In this document: positions 1 to 8,217 of the stretch, one piece after another
How the letters are laid out: every line of letters begins with the position of its first letter
Position numbering within the stretch: the first letter of the stretch is position 1
Source of the DNA: CAWKCE01 sp032127035
GTDB lineage: Bacteria > Actinomycetota > Actinomycetes > JAHEKZ01
Direction of reading: 5' to 3'
Assembly: GCA_963848085.1 (NCBI GenBank)
Contig: CAWKCE010000004.1
Span: 442,025-506,024, forward strand
DNA: 64,000 bases
Notes under the pieces: generated by a model
What the model was told of the DNA's origin: nothing
Seen by the model: the letters and a program-made list of their open reading frames with translations, nothing else
The model's database searches: none
Translations under genes and position numbers: made by a program

Positions 1-912
1 GGCTGGTCGGTGCTGATCGGAGGTGCCGCCCGTCTGCTGGCCCGGCGGGCCGACCTTATGGCCGAGATGGGCCTGGTCGCTGGCTGCACCGCGGTGGTTC
101 TTGGCGCCGACATCATCGCCGGGGGGCCGCTGCAGACGGCCAGCCTGATGGGCTACTCGCCAACCATCGCCGGCCGTCTCTACGGCTTCGGCAACGTCGC
201 TTTCGCGCTGTTCGCCACGTCGATGATCTACCTGGCGGCCTGGCTCGCCGACGGCCTGGAGCGCCGGAGACGTCGGGCGGCTGCGGCGGGGATCGTGGTC
301 GCGCTCGGAGTGGCGGCTCTCGCCCTCGACGGGCTGCCGGAGCTCGGCAGCGACTTCGGAGGGGTCATCGCCATCGCCGCCGGCTTCGGGGTGCTCCTGC
401 TGGGCGTCCTCGAGCTGCGCCTGTCCGTCGTGCGGCTGGCCGCGCTCCTAGGCTTTGGCCTGCTGGTGGTGATCGGGATCAGCGTCGTCGACTGGATGCG
501 CCCTAGCGAGGAGCGGTCCCACCTGGGACGGTTCGTTCAGCAAGTGGCCGACGGCGAGCTGCTCGCCGTGATCAGCCGCAAGCTGGGGAACAACCTGGAC
601 ATCTTGTTCAGCAGCGTTCTCGGCCTACTCGTGCCGTTCTCCGTGCTGTTCCTCGCCCTGGTCCTGATGCGTCCGCGCGGTCGGACGACGTCGGTGCTGC
701 GCCAGGCCTACCAGCGGGCGCCGTTGCTGCGGCCGGCGCTGTCCGCGTGGCTGGTGGCCATGGTGGTCGGGTTTGCCGTCAACGACTCCGGGATCGCGAT
801 CCCGGCGGTGGGCATCATGTTGACCCTGCCGCTGCTGATCTCGTTGTCAGTCCGCGTGATGGCGGAGCCGGAGCTGACCCCGTCCGGGTCGCCGACTGCG
901 TCAGGCGACTGA
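1..912 (+). CDS. Multi-pass membrane protein, 3' part
   Basis: The reading frame is open from the first base, so the true start lies upstream and 303 residues are visible. The protein has a series of hydrophobic segments separated by short Arg-rich loops, and a GNVAFALFA segment. A late segment contains NDSGIAIPAVG just before the last helix. This pattern is familiar from conserved actinobacterial integral membrane proteins of unknown function. It ends with a short polar tail. The stop overlaps the 3' end of the convergent diguanylate cyclase gene by 12 bases. I do not recognise a specific function; no catalytic motif or transporter signature is evident. Confidence 0.8.
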   Translation, partial: GWSVLIGGAARLLARRADLMAEMGLVAGCTAVVLGADIIAGGPLQTASLMGYSPTIAGRLYGFGNVAFALFATSMIYLAAWLADGLERRRRRAAAAGIVVALGVAALALDGLPELGSDFGGVIAIAAGFGVLLLGVLELRLSVVRLAALLGFGLLVVIGISVVDWMRPSEERSHLGRFVQQVADGELLAVISRKLGNNLDILFSSVLGLLVPFSVLFLALVLMRPRGRTTSVLRQAYQRAPLLRPALSAWLVAMVVGFAVNDSGIAIPAVGIMLTLPLLISLSVRVMAEPELTPSGSPTASGD

Positions 913-2115
913 GACCTCGACGACGCGGTTCTTGCCCTGTCGCTTCGCGTCGAACATCCGCTCGTCGGCGGTACGCAGCAGAGCAGCGCCAGTCACCAGC
1001 CCCGTGGATGTCGCGACTCCGAAGCTGGCGGTCACCCGGAGTCCGGGTTGGAGGACGTCCCAGTCATGTGACGCGAGGTCGACCCGCATTCGCTCGCACA
1101 CCTTGACCGCGTCCGAGGTCGTCGTTCCCGGCATGAGGAGCGCGAACTCCTCGCCGCCCATCCGGACGAGGACGTCGGAGGTTCGGGTGTTGGCCGCCAG
1201 GACGCTGGCCGCAGCCCGGAGGACGTCGTCACCGGTCACGTGCGAGTAGTGGTCGTTCACCGACTTGAAGTCATCCAGGTCGATCACCGCGGCCGACAAC
1301 GGGTCACCGCTGCGCAGGGCGTAGGCGAACAGTCGGATGAGCTCGTCGTCGAGGTGACGGCGGTTGTACAGCCCGGTGAGCGGGTCGTGGACGGTCAGCT
1401 CGGCCAAGGCGTTCGACAGCCGGCGCTCGCGCTGCAGCGCGGCGCTGAGCTCGTCGGTGCGGCGGTGGACCCGTTCCTCGAGGCTGGCGTTGGCAGCACG
1501 CAGCTCGTCGGCAAGGGTGGTCGCCTGGCGCCGTGCGTCGTCGGCTGCGGCGAACCCGAGGTCGGCAACCACGGCGCTGGCGGTGGCCGCCGCCCCGGCG
1601 AGCATCAGCGAGAGGGTGAGGTAGCCCACGACCTCGGTGCCGGTGTAGGTGGAAGCCACGCCCACAGCGCCCGGCAGCCCCAGCACGACCGCGAAGGACA
1701 GGCCCACCGCGAGCATGACGCCCCGTGGTCGCAGGACAGCTCCGGCGATCACCACTCCGACGACGGGGAAGAAGATCGACGCCCGGGCCTCCCCGAGCAC
1801 GGTCGACCCGACCGCCGGCACCACCAGGAAGAAGCCGATGAGCAGCCAGGCAGCGGCCGTCACCTTCGCATCGGCCACCAACCGGCGCAGGAACATGTAC
1901 GCGGGGAGCGCGGCCACGATGAGGGCGACATTCACCACCGGGTCCGGCAACAGAAGGGCCACTAGGACCGCGCTGGGCACGGCGACGGCGGCCAGGCCGC
2001 TGGCCAGGCCGAGTACCGCCTGCCCGCGACGACGCTGCGCCGGGGGCCAAGGCCCCGGCACGGCGACCACGCGCGCCAGCGCTGCGCGCAGGCCGCGCCG
2101 ATCAGCAGACACCAC
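901..2115 (-). CDS. Membrane-anchored GGDEF diguanylate cyclase
   Basis: Predicted to make cyclic di-GMP from two GTP at the inner face of the membrane. The 404-residue product has about six hydrophobic segments in its first 200 residues, then a linker with coiled-coil character (residues about 205-245). The C-terminal GGDEF domain has an intact active site GGEEF near residue 319 and the DPLTGLYNRR entry motif near 255. No obvious RxxD inhibitory site precedes the active loop. I chose the GTG at 2115 because a GGAGG lies eight bases upstream; a longer in-frame start at 2196 would run across the rpe promoter and has no ribosome site. No EAL domain or sensory domain other than the membrane part is visible, so its signal is unknown. 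Confidence 0.88.
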   Translation of the reverse strand: MVSADRRGLRAALARVVAVPGPWPPAQRRRGQAVLGLASGLAAVAVPSAVLVALLLPDPVVNVALIVAALPAYMFLRRLVADAKVTAAAWLLIGFFLVVPAVGSTVLGEARASIFFPVVGVVIAGAVLRPRGVMLAVGLSFAVVLGLPGAVGVASTYTGTEVVGYLTLSLMLAGAAATASAVVADLGFAAADDARRQATTLADELRAANASLEERVHRRTDELSAALQRERRLSNALAELTVHDPLTGLYNRRHLDDELIRLFAYALRSGDPLSAAVIDLDDFKSVNDHYSHVTGDDVLRAAASVLAANTRTSDVLVRMGGEEFALLMPGTTTSDAVKVCERMRVDLASHDWDVLQPGLRVTASFGVATSTGLVTGAALLRTADERMFDAKRQGKNRVVEVSVA

Positions 2116-2175
2116 AAATCCCCCCTCCCGTGACTGTCGACAGCCACGGTCCCCGGACTTGAGTGTCGGGGCCTC

Positions 2176-2192
2176 TAGACTCCCGAACCGTG
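2176..2192 (+). promoter_or_regulatory. Leaderless promoter of rpe
   Basis: TAGACT at 2176-2181 fits the actinobacterial TANNNT -10 box and sits eight bases before the GTG start of rpe. There is no Shine-Dalgarno sequence in the gap, so transcription probably starts at or next to the start codon. The -35 region is not clear. Confidence 0.55.
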
Positions 2193-2864
2193 ACAATCCA
2201 GATCTCTCCGAGCGTCCTCGCGGCAGATTTCACCCGGTTGGGCGACGAGGTCTCCCGGATCGGGGCGGTGGCGGACTGGGTGCACGTCGACGTCATGGAC
2301 AACCACTTCGTCCCGAACCTGACGCTCGGCCTGCCGGTGGTGGAGAGCCTGGTCCGTGCCTCACCCCTCCCGCTCGACTGCCACCTGATGATCGAGGACC
2401 CCGACCGGTGGGCCCCCGGATACGCGGAGGCGGGCGCGGCGTCGGTCACGTTCCACGTCGAGGCAGCACACGCCCCCGTACGGCTCGCGCGCACGCTGCG
2501 GTCGGCCGGGGCCCGCGCCGGGATGGCGCTCAAACCCGCGACACCAGTGGAGCCATGCGCCGATCTGCTCCCGGAGCTCGACATGCTGCTCCTGATGACC
2601 GTCGAGCCCGGCTTCGGGGGTCAGCGGTTCCTGGACGTGGTGATCCCCAAGATCCGACGCGCCCGGCAGCTGCTGCGGGCGGCCGACTCGGCGGTCTGGC
2701 TGCAGGTTGACGGTGGCATCGACCTGGACACCGTCGAGCGGGCAGCAGCAGCCGGAGCGGACGTGTTCGTTGCCGGCTCGGCCGTCTACGGAGCCGACGA
2801 CCCAGAGGCACTGGTCAAGGAGCTGCGCCGGAGAGCCGAGGCAGCTGCCGGCGCGGGCGCCTGA
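2190..2864 (+). CDS. rpe: Ribulose-phosphate 3-epimerase
   Basis: Interconverts ribulose 5-phosphate and xylulose 5-phosphate in the pentose phosphate pathway. The 224-residue TIM barrel shows the family motifs in order: SPSVLAADF near the start, HVDVMDNHFVPN (residues 32-43, with metal ligand His32 and acid/base Asp34), CHLMI with metal ligand His65, TVEPGFGGQ at the phosphate-gripping loop, and QVDGGI carrying the second catalytic Asp. The length is usual for the family. The GTG at 2190 is preferred over one at 2163 because it follows a -10 box directly and starts the conserved fold. Rpe supplies ribulose 5-phosphate, the substrate of the DHBP synthase in the riboflavin operon just downstream. 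Confidence 0.97.
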   Translation: MTIQISPSVLAADFTRLGDEVSRIGAVADWVHVDVMDNHFVPNLTLGLPVVESLVRASPLPLDCHLMIEDPDRWAPGYAEAGAASVTFHVEAAHAPVRLARTLRSAGARAGMALKPATPVEPCADLLPELDMLLLMTVEPGFGGQRFLDVVIPKIRRARQLLRAADSAVWLQVDGGIDLDTVERAAAAGADVFVAGSAVYGADDPEALVKELRRRAEAAAGAGA

Positions 2865-2913
2865 CGACGCCGCGACTACCCGGTTTCGGTGTGCGAGACT
2901 GGGCCTGACGCTC

Positions 2914-3038
2914 GCGCGTACCGGGGTCGGTGCAACTCCGAACCGGCGGTGACAGTCCGCGACCCGACCGAGGCCATCGGCCGGTTGACCTGGTGGAACT
3001 CCAGGACCGACGGTGAAAGTCCGGATGGGAGGACGCGC
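2914..3038 (+). promoter_or_regulatory. FMN riboswitch (RFN element)
   Basis: The conserved RFN blocks are all present in order: GGTCGGTG with ACTCCG (about 2925-2940), ACCGGCGGTGACAGTCCGCG (2942-2961), a GTGGAACTCCA arm (2993-3003), and ACCGACGGTGAAAGTCCG (3006-3023) followed by GGATGGGAGGA. The closing P1 helix pairs GCGCGT at 2914-2919 with ACGCGC at 3033-3038. It lies upstream of ribD and is expected to shut the operon off when FMN binds. The expression platform is described separately. Confidence 0.95.
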
Positions 3039-3087
3039 GTCGCCGCCGCTGGACGGCAGCCTGCCGCCGGCGGGGCCGACGTCGACC

Positions 3088-3122
3088 CCGGACCGCGCCC
3101 GATGTGCACGGGAGGTCCGGTG
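3088..3122 (+). promoter_or_regulatory. Hairpin sequestering the ribD ribosome site
   Basis: CCGGACC at 3088-3094 is perfectly complementary to GGTCCGG at 3114-3120. The right arm covers the end of the GGAGG ribosome site (3111-3115) and the first base of the GTG start at 3120. This looks like the off-state structure of the riboswitch expression platform, acting on translation. It also supports the choice of start codon. Confidence 0.65.
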
Positions 3123-4148
3123 GCCAGCCAGGTGGAAGTCGCGGCGATGCGGCGCGCGCTGGCGCTGGCCGCTACTCCTGGGGTCCCCACCGGACCCAAC
3201 CCGCGGGTGGGCTGCGTCCTGGTCGGCGTCGACGGCACCACCGTGGCCGAGGGCCACCACCGCGGAGCCGGGTCCCCCCACGCGGAGGTCGACGCGCTGG
3301 CTCGTGCCGGCTCGGCCGCCCGCGGGACCACCGCCGTCGTCACCCTCGAGCCGTGCCGCCACGCCGGCCGTACCGGGCCGTGTACCGAGGCACTCCTGGG
3401 CGCCGGTGTGGCCCGGGTGGTGTTCGGCCAGGCGGACTCCAACCCAGTGGCGGCCGGCGGCGCGGCCCGCTTGCGGGAGGCCGGGGTGTCGGTTGAAGGC
3501 GGGTTGCTCGCCGACCAAGCGCGCGCGCTCAACCCGTGGTGGACGTTCGCGGTCGAGCACCAGCGCCCCTTCGTCACCTGGAAGGCTGCTACCTCACTGG
3601 ACGGTCGGGTCGCCGCCGCCGACGGATCCAGCAGGTGGATCACCTCCGCAGCAGCTCGCACGCAGGTGCACGCTCTGCGGTCCGATGTCGACGCGGTCGT
3701 GGTAGGAACCGGCACCGTGCTCGCCGACGACCCCTCGCTCACCGTCCGCGACGCCGCCGGCGTCATCACCGGTCCGCAGCCGCTGCGGGTCGTCGTGGGT
3801 GAGCGGGACCTGCCGGCGACTTCCCGCGTACTCGACGGCACTGCGCCCCATGTGCAGCTGCGCATGCATGACGTTGGTGAGGTGCTGTCGTCACTGTTCA
3901 GCCGCGACGTCCAGCACGTCCTCCTGGAGGGTGGGCCCACCCTGGCGGGTGGCTTTCTCGAAGCCGGTGCTGTCGACCGGGTGGTGGCCTATGTCGCGCC
4001 TCGGATCCTCGGGAACGGCCCGGCCATGGTCGAGCTGCCCGGGTCGGCGACGCTGGCGGACTCCGTCGAGCTCGACGTCGAGTCGGTCACCCAGGTTGGA
4101 CCCGACGTCTGCATCACCTTGACCCCACGCGCACGGGAGGCGAGCTGA
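3120..4148 (+). CDS. ribD: Bifunctional pyrimidine deaminase/reductase RibD
   Basis: Carries out the deamination and ribosyl-chain reduction steps of riboflavin synthesis. The N-terminal deaminase domain has the zinc site HAE (residues 54-56) and PC-x8-C (78-88, reading PCRHAGRTGPC). The C-terminal reductase domain starts near residue 145 (FVTWKAATSLDGR) and includes the NADPH-binding region and LLEGGPTLAGGF. The product is 342 residues, a normal length. The GTG at 3120 has a GGAGG four bases upstream; an in-frame ATG at 3102 is possible but lacks a site. The stop abuts the ribE start, so the two are probably translationally coupled. Confidence 0.95.
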   Translation: MASQVEVAAMRRALALAATPGVPTGPNPRVGCVLVGVDGTTVAEGHHRGAGSPHAEVDALARAGSAARGTTAVVTLEPCRHAGRTGPCTEALLGAGVARVVFGQADSNPVAAGGAARLREAGVSVEGGLLADQARALNPWWTFAVEHQRPFVTWKAATSLDGRVAAADGSSRWITSAAARTQVHALRSDVDAVVVGTGTVLADDPSLTVRDAAGVITGPQPLRVVVGERDLPATSRVLDGTAPHVQLRMHDVGEVLSSLFSRDVQHVLLEGGPTLAGGFLEAGAVDRVVAYVAPRILGNGPAMVELPGSATLADSVELDVESVTQVGPDVCITLTPRAREAS

Positions 4149-4748
4149 GTGTTCACCGGAATCGTCGAGGAGCTCGGACAGGTGGTGTCCGTAGAGCGGC
4201 TGCCCGATGCTGCTCGGCTCGCCGTTCGCGGACCACTGGTCACCTCGGACGCCACACCCGGCGCGTCGATCGCGGTGAACGGAGTCTGTCTCACTGTGGT
4301 CGACCGCCGCGGCGACGTCTTCACCGCCGACGTCATGAACGAGACCTTGCAGCGCTCCGGCCTCGGCTCGCTGTCGCCGGGTTCCCCGGTGAACCTGGAA
4401 CGGCCGGTCACCCTGGCCGCCCGGCTTGGCGGCCACCTCGTGCAGGGGCATGTGGACGGCGTCGGGACCGTGCTGTCCCGCGAGGTGGCAGAGCACTGGG
4501 AGGTCGTCCGGATCTCGCTTCCGAGCGACCTGGCGCGGTACGTCGTCACCAAGGGATCCCTCACGGTCGACGGCGTCTCCCTCACTGTGGTCGACGTCGA
4601 CCAGTCGTCCTTCGGGGTGAGCCTCATTCCCACCACTCTTGCTGCGACGACGCTCGGAACGCGCGCGGTGGGGGACACCGTCAACCTCGAGGTGGACGTG
4701 ATCGCGAAGTACGTCGAGCGGCTGCTCGGCGCGGGACAGGAGACCTGA
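4149..4748 (+). CDS. ribE: Riboflavin synthase alpha chain
   Basis: Dismutates two 6,7-dimethyl-8-ribityllumazine molecules to riboflavin. The 199-residue protein is two tandem lumazine-binding barrels (about 1-97 and 98-195). It starts with the family signature MFTGIVEELG, and the second copy opens with GHLVQGHVDGVG. The GTG start follows the ribD stop directly, and the stop overlaps the ribBA ATG (TGATG). It is also called ribC in some systems. Confidence 0.96.
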   Translation: MFTGIVEELGQVVSVERLPDAARLAVRGPLVTSDATPGASIAVNGVCLTVVDRRGDVFTADVMNETLQRSGLGSLSPGSPVNLERPVTLAARLGGHLVQGHVDGVGTVLSREVAEHWEVVRISLPSDLARYVVTKGSLTVDGVSLTVVDVDQSSFGVSLIPTTLAATTLGTRAVGDTVNLEVDVIAKYVERLLGAGQET

Positions 4749-6007
4749 TGACCGACGACACGATTGTCGAGCGCTCGCGGCTCGACACCATCGAGCAGGC
4801 GATCGAGGACCTCGGCACCGGCCGGGCGGTCGTCGTGGTCGACGACGAGGACCGGGAGAACGAGGGCGACCTGGTGTTCGCCGCGGCTCGGGCCACGCCG
4901 CCGCTGCTGGCCTTCATGATCAAGCACACGTCGGGCGTGGTCTGCGTCCCCATGCTCGGCGAGCACCTCGACCGACTGCGGATCCCGCCCATGACGTACG
5001 TCAACGAGGACCGCAAGAAGACCGCCTACACCGTCAGCGTTGACGCGCGTGACGGAGTGAGCACCGGGATCTCGGCATCCGACCGGTCCCACACCATCCG
5101 CGTGCTCGTGGACTCCGCGACCGAGCCCTTCGAGCTGACCCGACCGGGTCACGTCTTCCCGCTGCGCGCGGTGGAAGAGGGCGTGTTGCGGCGACCGGGG
5201 CATACCGAGGCAGCAGTCGACCTGGCTCGGCTGGCCGGGCTCACCCCGGCCGGCGTGATCGCCGAGATCGTCAACGACGACGGCAGCATGGCGCGACTGC
5301 CGGACCTCCTGACCTTCGCGCACACGCACGGGCTGACGATCGTGTCCATCGCTGACCTGATCCGCTACCGGCGTCGCACGGAGCGAACGGTGACGCGGGA
5401 CGCGGAGACCAGAATCCCGACGCGGCACGGCGAGTTCCGCGCTGTCGGCTATCGGGACACGGTCACCGGCACCGAGCACGTTGCGCTGGTGCGGGGGGAC
5501 CTCGGGGACGGGCAGGACGTTCTGGTTCGGGTCCACTCCGAGTGCCTGACGGGGGACGTCCTCGGGTCCACCCGATGCGACTGCGGGCCGCAGCTTGCCG
5601 CTGCGATTGAGCGCGTCGCTGCCGAAGAACGCGGGGTCATCCTGTACGTGCGCGGGCACGAGGGGCGCGGGATCGGGCTGCTCCACAAGCTGCAGGCGTA
5701 CCAACTGCAGGACGGTGGGGCTGACACCGTGGACGCCAACCTCGAGCTGGGGCTCCCGGCAGATGCCCGGGACTACGGCACCGGCGCCCAGATTCTGTCC
5801 GACCTCGGCGTGCACAGCATGCGCCTGCTGTCCAACAACCCGGCGAAGCGGGCGGGGCTGGAGGGCTACGGACTCAGCATCGTCGGGCGGGAGCCGTTGC
5901 CGTCGCACGTGACCGCGGACAACCTCACCTACCTACGGACCAAGCGCGACCGCATGGGCCATGATCTGCCTGACTTGGAGTCGCCCGACCAGGGAGGGAG
6001 GCCATGA
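4748..6007 (+). CDS. ribBA: Bifunctional DHBP synthase / GTP cyclohydrolase II
   Basis: The N-terminal domain (about 1-210) makes 3,4-dihydroxy-2-butanone 4-phosphate from ribulose 5-phosphate and carries the acidic loop DDEDRENEGDL (residues 32-42). The C-terminal domain (about 215-410) is GTP cyclohydrolase II, with zinc ligands in ECLTGDVLGSTRCDCG (about 265-280) and GHEGRGIGL. Both active sites look intact, so this one gene feeds both branches of riboflavin synthesis. It overlaps ribE at its start and ribH at its end by one and four bases. Confidence 0.97.
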   Translation: MTDDTIVERSRLDTIEQAIEDLGTGRAVVVVDDEDRENEGDLVFAAARATPPLLAFMIKHTSGVVCVPMLGEHLDRLRIPPMTYVNEDRKKTAYTVSVDARDGVSTGISASDRSHTIRVLVDSATEPFELTRPGHVFPLRAVEEGVLRRPGHTEAAVDLARLAGLTPAGVIAEIVNDDGSMARLPDLLTFAHTHGLTIVSIADLIRYRRRTERTVTRDAETRIPTRHGEFRAVGYRDTVTGTEHVALVRGDLGDGQDVLVRVHSECLTGDVLGSTRCDCGPQLAAAIERVAAEERGVILYVRGHEGRGIGLLHKLQAYQLQDGGADTVDANLELGLPADARDYGTGAQILSDLGVHSMRLLSNNPAKRAGLEGYGLSIVGREPLPSHVTADNLTYLRTKRDRMGHDLPDLESPDQGGRP

Positions 6008-6489
6008 GCGGATCCGGCGCCCCGGCCCTGGCCGTGATCGACGCCCGAGGGCTGCGCGTGGCAGTGGTGGCCTCCCAGTGGCATGCAGTAGTCATGGGCG
6101 GCCTGCTGGCCGGAGCGCGCCGCGCACTGCAGGAGATGGGCGTAGGGGACCCCACGGTGCTCCGCGTCCCCGGCGCCTTCGAGCTGCCGCTCGGTGTGCA
6201 GTCCGTGGCCGGCTCGCACGACGCCGTCGTCGCTCTGGGGGTCGTCATCCGGGGGGGCACGCCGCACTTCGACTACGTGTGCCGAGCCGCGACCGACGGG
6301 GTGACGCGAGTGTCCCTGGACACCTCGACCCCGGTGGGCTTCGGCCTGCTCACCTGCGACACCGAGCAGCAGGCCCTCGACCGGGCCGGCCTGGAGGGCT
6401 CACCGGAGGACAAGGGGGACGAGGCAGCCCGGGCGGCGCTGGCCATGGCCGTGCTGCTCCGCAACCTGCCCGGCTCCGCGGGGCGCTGA
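6004..6489 (+). CDS. ribH: 6,7-Dimethyl-8-ribityllumazine synthase
   Basis: Condenses the two riboflavin precursors to the lumazine; the family forms pentamers or 60-mer capsids. The 161-residue protein shows the expected VVASQWHAVV start, the substrate loop VPGAFELP, and GVVIRGGTPHFDYVC with the catalytic histidine at residue 88. ATGA overlap with ribBA indicates coupling. It is the last gene of the rib operon: a 74-base gap to hisE follows. Confidence 0.96.
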   Translation: MSGSGAPALAVIDARGLRVAVVASQWHAVVMGGLLAGARRALQEMGVGDPTVLRVPGAFELPLGVQSVAGSHDAVVALGVVIRGGTPHFDYVCRAATDGVTRVSLDTSTPVGFGLLTCDTEQQALDRAGLEGSPEDKGDEAARAALAMAVLLRNLPGSAGR

Positions 6490-6563
6490 CCCCTTACCCT
6501 CGTGGCGCGACCCTGGTCGCGGCCAGGCTGATACCAGGTGCGGCTACGCAGTGGAAGGTGGAG

Positions 6564-6827
6564 ATGAAGACCTTCGACGACCTGTTCACCGAGCTGCAGC
6601 AGCGTGCTGCCAGCCGACCGGGAGGCTCGGTCACGGTGGCTCTGCTGGACCGCGGGGTGCACGCCATCGGGAAGAAGCTGGTCGAGGAGGCTGCCGAGGC
6701 CTGGATGGCGGCCGAGCACGAGGGACGTGACCGGACCGCCGACGAGATCGCCCAGCTGCTGTACCACGTGCAGGTGCTGATGATCGCCAGCGACCTCACG
6801 TTGCAGGACGTCTACGACCGGCTCTGA
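6564..6827 (+). CDS. hisE: Phosphoribosyl-ATP pyrophosphohydrolase
   Basis: Second step of histidine synthesis, hydrolysing phosphoribosyl-ATP to phosphoribosyl-AMP. The 87-residue protein is the usual size of a stand-alone HisE and has the MazG-like metal-binding helix GKKLVEEAAEAWMAA and the second helix DEIAQLLYHVQVLM. The ATG at 6564 follows a purine-rich GGAAGGTGGAG. Longer in-frame starts upstream would add low-complexity residues and overlap ribH. hisG follows 31 bases downstream, probably in the same transcript. Confidence 0.95.
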   Translation: MKTFDDLFTELQQRAASRPGGSVTVALLDRGVHAIGKKLVEEAAEAWMAAEHEGRDRTADEIAQLLYHVQVLMIASDLTLQDVYDRL

Positions 6828-6858
6828 CCGGCCGCCACCTCCTGGGAAGGAGCTCCCG

Positions 6859-7704
6859 ATGCTGCGCGTAGCGGTGCCCAACAAGGGTTCCCTAGCCGAG
6901 CCCGCGACCCGAATGCTCGTCGAGGCGGGCTACCGACAGCGTTCTGATGCACGCGAGCTGGTTCTGCTCGACCCGGACAACGACACCGAGTTCTTCTTCC
7001 TCCGCCCTCGCGACATCGCCACCTATGTCGGCTCCGGCGAGCTCGACGTCGGGGTGACCGGCCGCGACCTCTTGCTGGACAGCGGGGCTGACGCCGAGGA
7101 GATCATGCCGCTCGGCTTCGGCGCGTCGACGTTCCGGTTCGCGGCTCGCCCGGGAGCCGCGACGGACGAGCACGGCTTCGCCGGACTGCGCGTCGCGACG
7201 TCCTACCCCGGCCTGGTCGCACGTCACCTGGACGGCATGGGGGTCCGCGCGGTGGTGATTCGACTGGACGGTGCAGTCGAGACGTCCGTCCAGCTGGGCG
7301 TGGCCGACGTGATCGCCGACGTCGTGCAGACCGGGTCCACCCTGCGGCAGGCCGGGCTGGAGCTGCTCGGCGAGCCGATCCTCCACAGCGAGGCCGTGCT
7401 GATCCGGCGGCGTGGCGCCGGACCGGCCCCCGCCGTGGAACAGCTGCAGCGTCGGCTGAACGGCGTCATCGTCGCCGGCGCCTACGTCATCTTCGACTAC
7501 GACGTCCGCACCGATCTGCTGGACGCGGCATGTGCGATGACCCCGGGCATCGAGTCACCGACGGTCTCCCCGCTGCACGTGGAGGGCTGGGTTGCCGTGC
7601 GCGCCCTCGTCCCGAAGGCCGACACCAACGTGGTGATGGATGCGCTCTACGAGCTGGGGGCGCGGGGGATCCTCGTCACCGACCTGCATGCCTGTCGCCT
7701 GTGA
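6859..7704 (+). CDS. hisG: ATP phosphoribosyltransferase, long form
   Basis: Commits ATP and PRPP to histidine synthesis. At 281 residues it is the long HisG form with its own C-terminal ACT-like regulatory domain (about 210-281), so no HisZ partner is needed and histidine feedback is expected. Typical segments are VAVPNKGSL at the start, the GELDVGVTGRDLL region, and ADVIADVVQTGSTLRQAGL at the PRPP site. The ATG has a strong GGAAGGAG site. The stop overlaps the start of the next gene (GTGA). Confidence 0.96.
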   Translation: MLRVAVPNKGSLAEPATRMLVEAGYRQRSDARELVLLDPDNDTEFFFLRPRDIATYVGSGELDVGVTGRDLLLDSGADAEEIMPLGFGASTFRFAARPGAATDEHGFAGLRVATSYPGLVARHLDGMGVRAVVIRLDGAVETSVQLGVADVIADVVQTGSTLRQAGLELLGEPILHSEAVLIRRRGAGPAPAVEQLQRRLNGVIVAGAYVIFDYDVRTDLLDAACAMTPGIESPTVSPLHVEGWVAVRALVPKADTNVVMDALYELGARGILVTDLHACRL

Positions 7705-8174
7705 CACCACCTGACCCACAGCCGTTGCCGCTCCGGTGGCGACCGGTTCGGTCGCGCCGGGTGATCGCCGTGGCCGCGGTGGTCTTCCTCGCGGCCATGG
7801 TCTTCCTGGGGTTCGGGGTCGCACCCGAACGCGGCGTCGGAACAGTGGTCGACCGGTTGTCCTTGCTGGTCTTCTGGGCCGCGGTCATGGCAGTCCTGTA
7901 CATGCTTGCGGCACCGCGCGTGGAGGCGGTTGACGACGGCGTCCTCGTCGTCAACATGGTCCGGCGCCGTCGCCTGGAGTGGGCGCAGATCGTGGGGTTA
8001 CGGTTCGGCAGCGGTGACCCGTGGGTGCAGCTCGACCTGTCCGACGGAACGACGCTGGCGGTCATGGGGATCCAGCGCGCCGACGGGGTGCGCGCCGAAC
8101 GTGCGGCCGAGGAGCTGGCTGCCGTGGTGCGGTCGCACCAGCCTCGAGGGGACACCTTCCCGGAGCGGTCCTGA
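7701..8174 (+). CDS. PH-domain membrane protein
   Basis: A 157-residue protein with two hydrophobic helices (about residues 22-41 and 54-72) followed by a short bacterial PH-like domain beginning AAPRVEAVDDGVLVVNMVRRRRLEW. Proteins like this commonly sit next to hisG in actinobacteria; their role is not established. The GTG start overlaps the hisG stop (GTGA), giving translational coupling. A much longer upstream in-frame extension is antisense-like sequence inside hisG and was discarded. Confidence 0.8.
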   Translation: MTPPDPQPLPLRWRPVRSRRVIAVAAVVFLAAMVFLGFGVAPERGVGTVVDRLSLLVFWAAVMAVLYMLAAPRVEAVDDGVLVVNMVRRRRLEWAQIVGLRFGSGDPWVQLDLSDGTTLAVMGIQRADGVRAERAAEELAAVVRSHQPRGDTFPERS

Positions 8175-8202
8175 CCGACCGAGACCGGCCCGGCCGACGG
8201 GC

Positions 8203-8217
8203 TAGTGTCGCCGGGTG
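8203..8217 (+). promoter_or_regulatory. Leaderless promoter of the SseB-domain gene
   Basis: TAGTGT at 8203-8208 ends six bases before the GTG start at 8215, with no ribosome site in between. The geometry matches several other genes in the window. Confidence 0.5.

Noticed and set aside
901..2196. Longer diguanylate cyclase start at 2196
   Set aside because: It would cross the rpe promoter and has no ribosome site; the GTG at 2115 has GGAGG.
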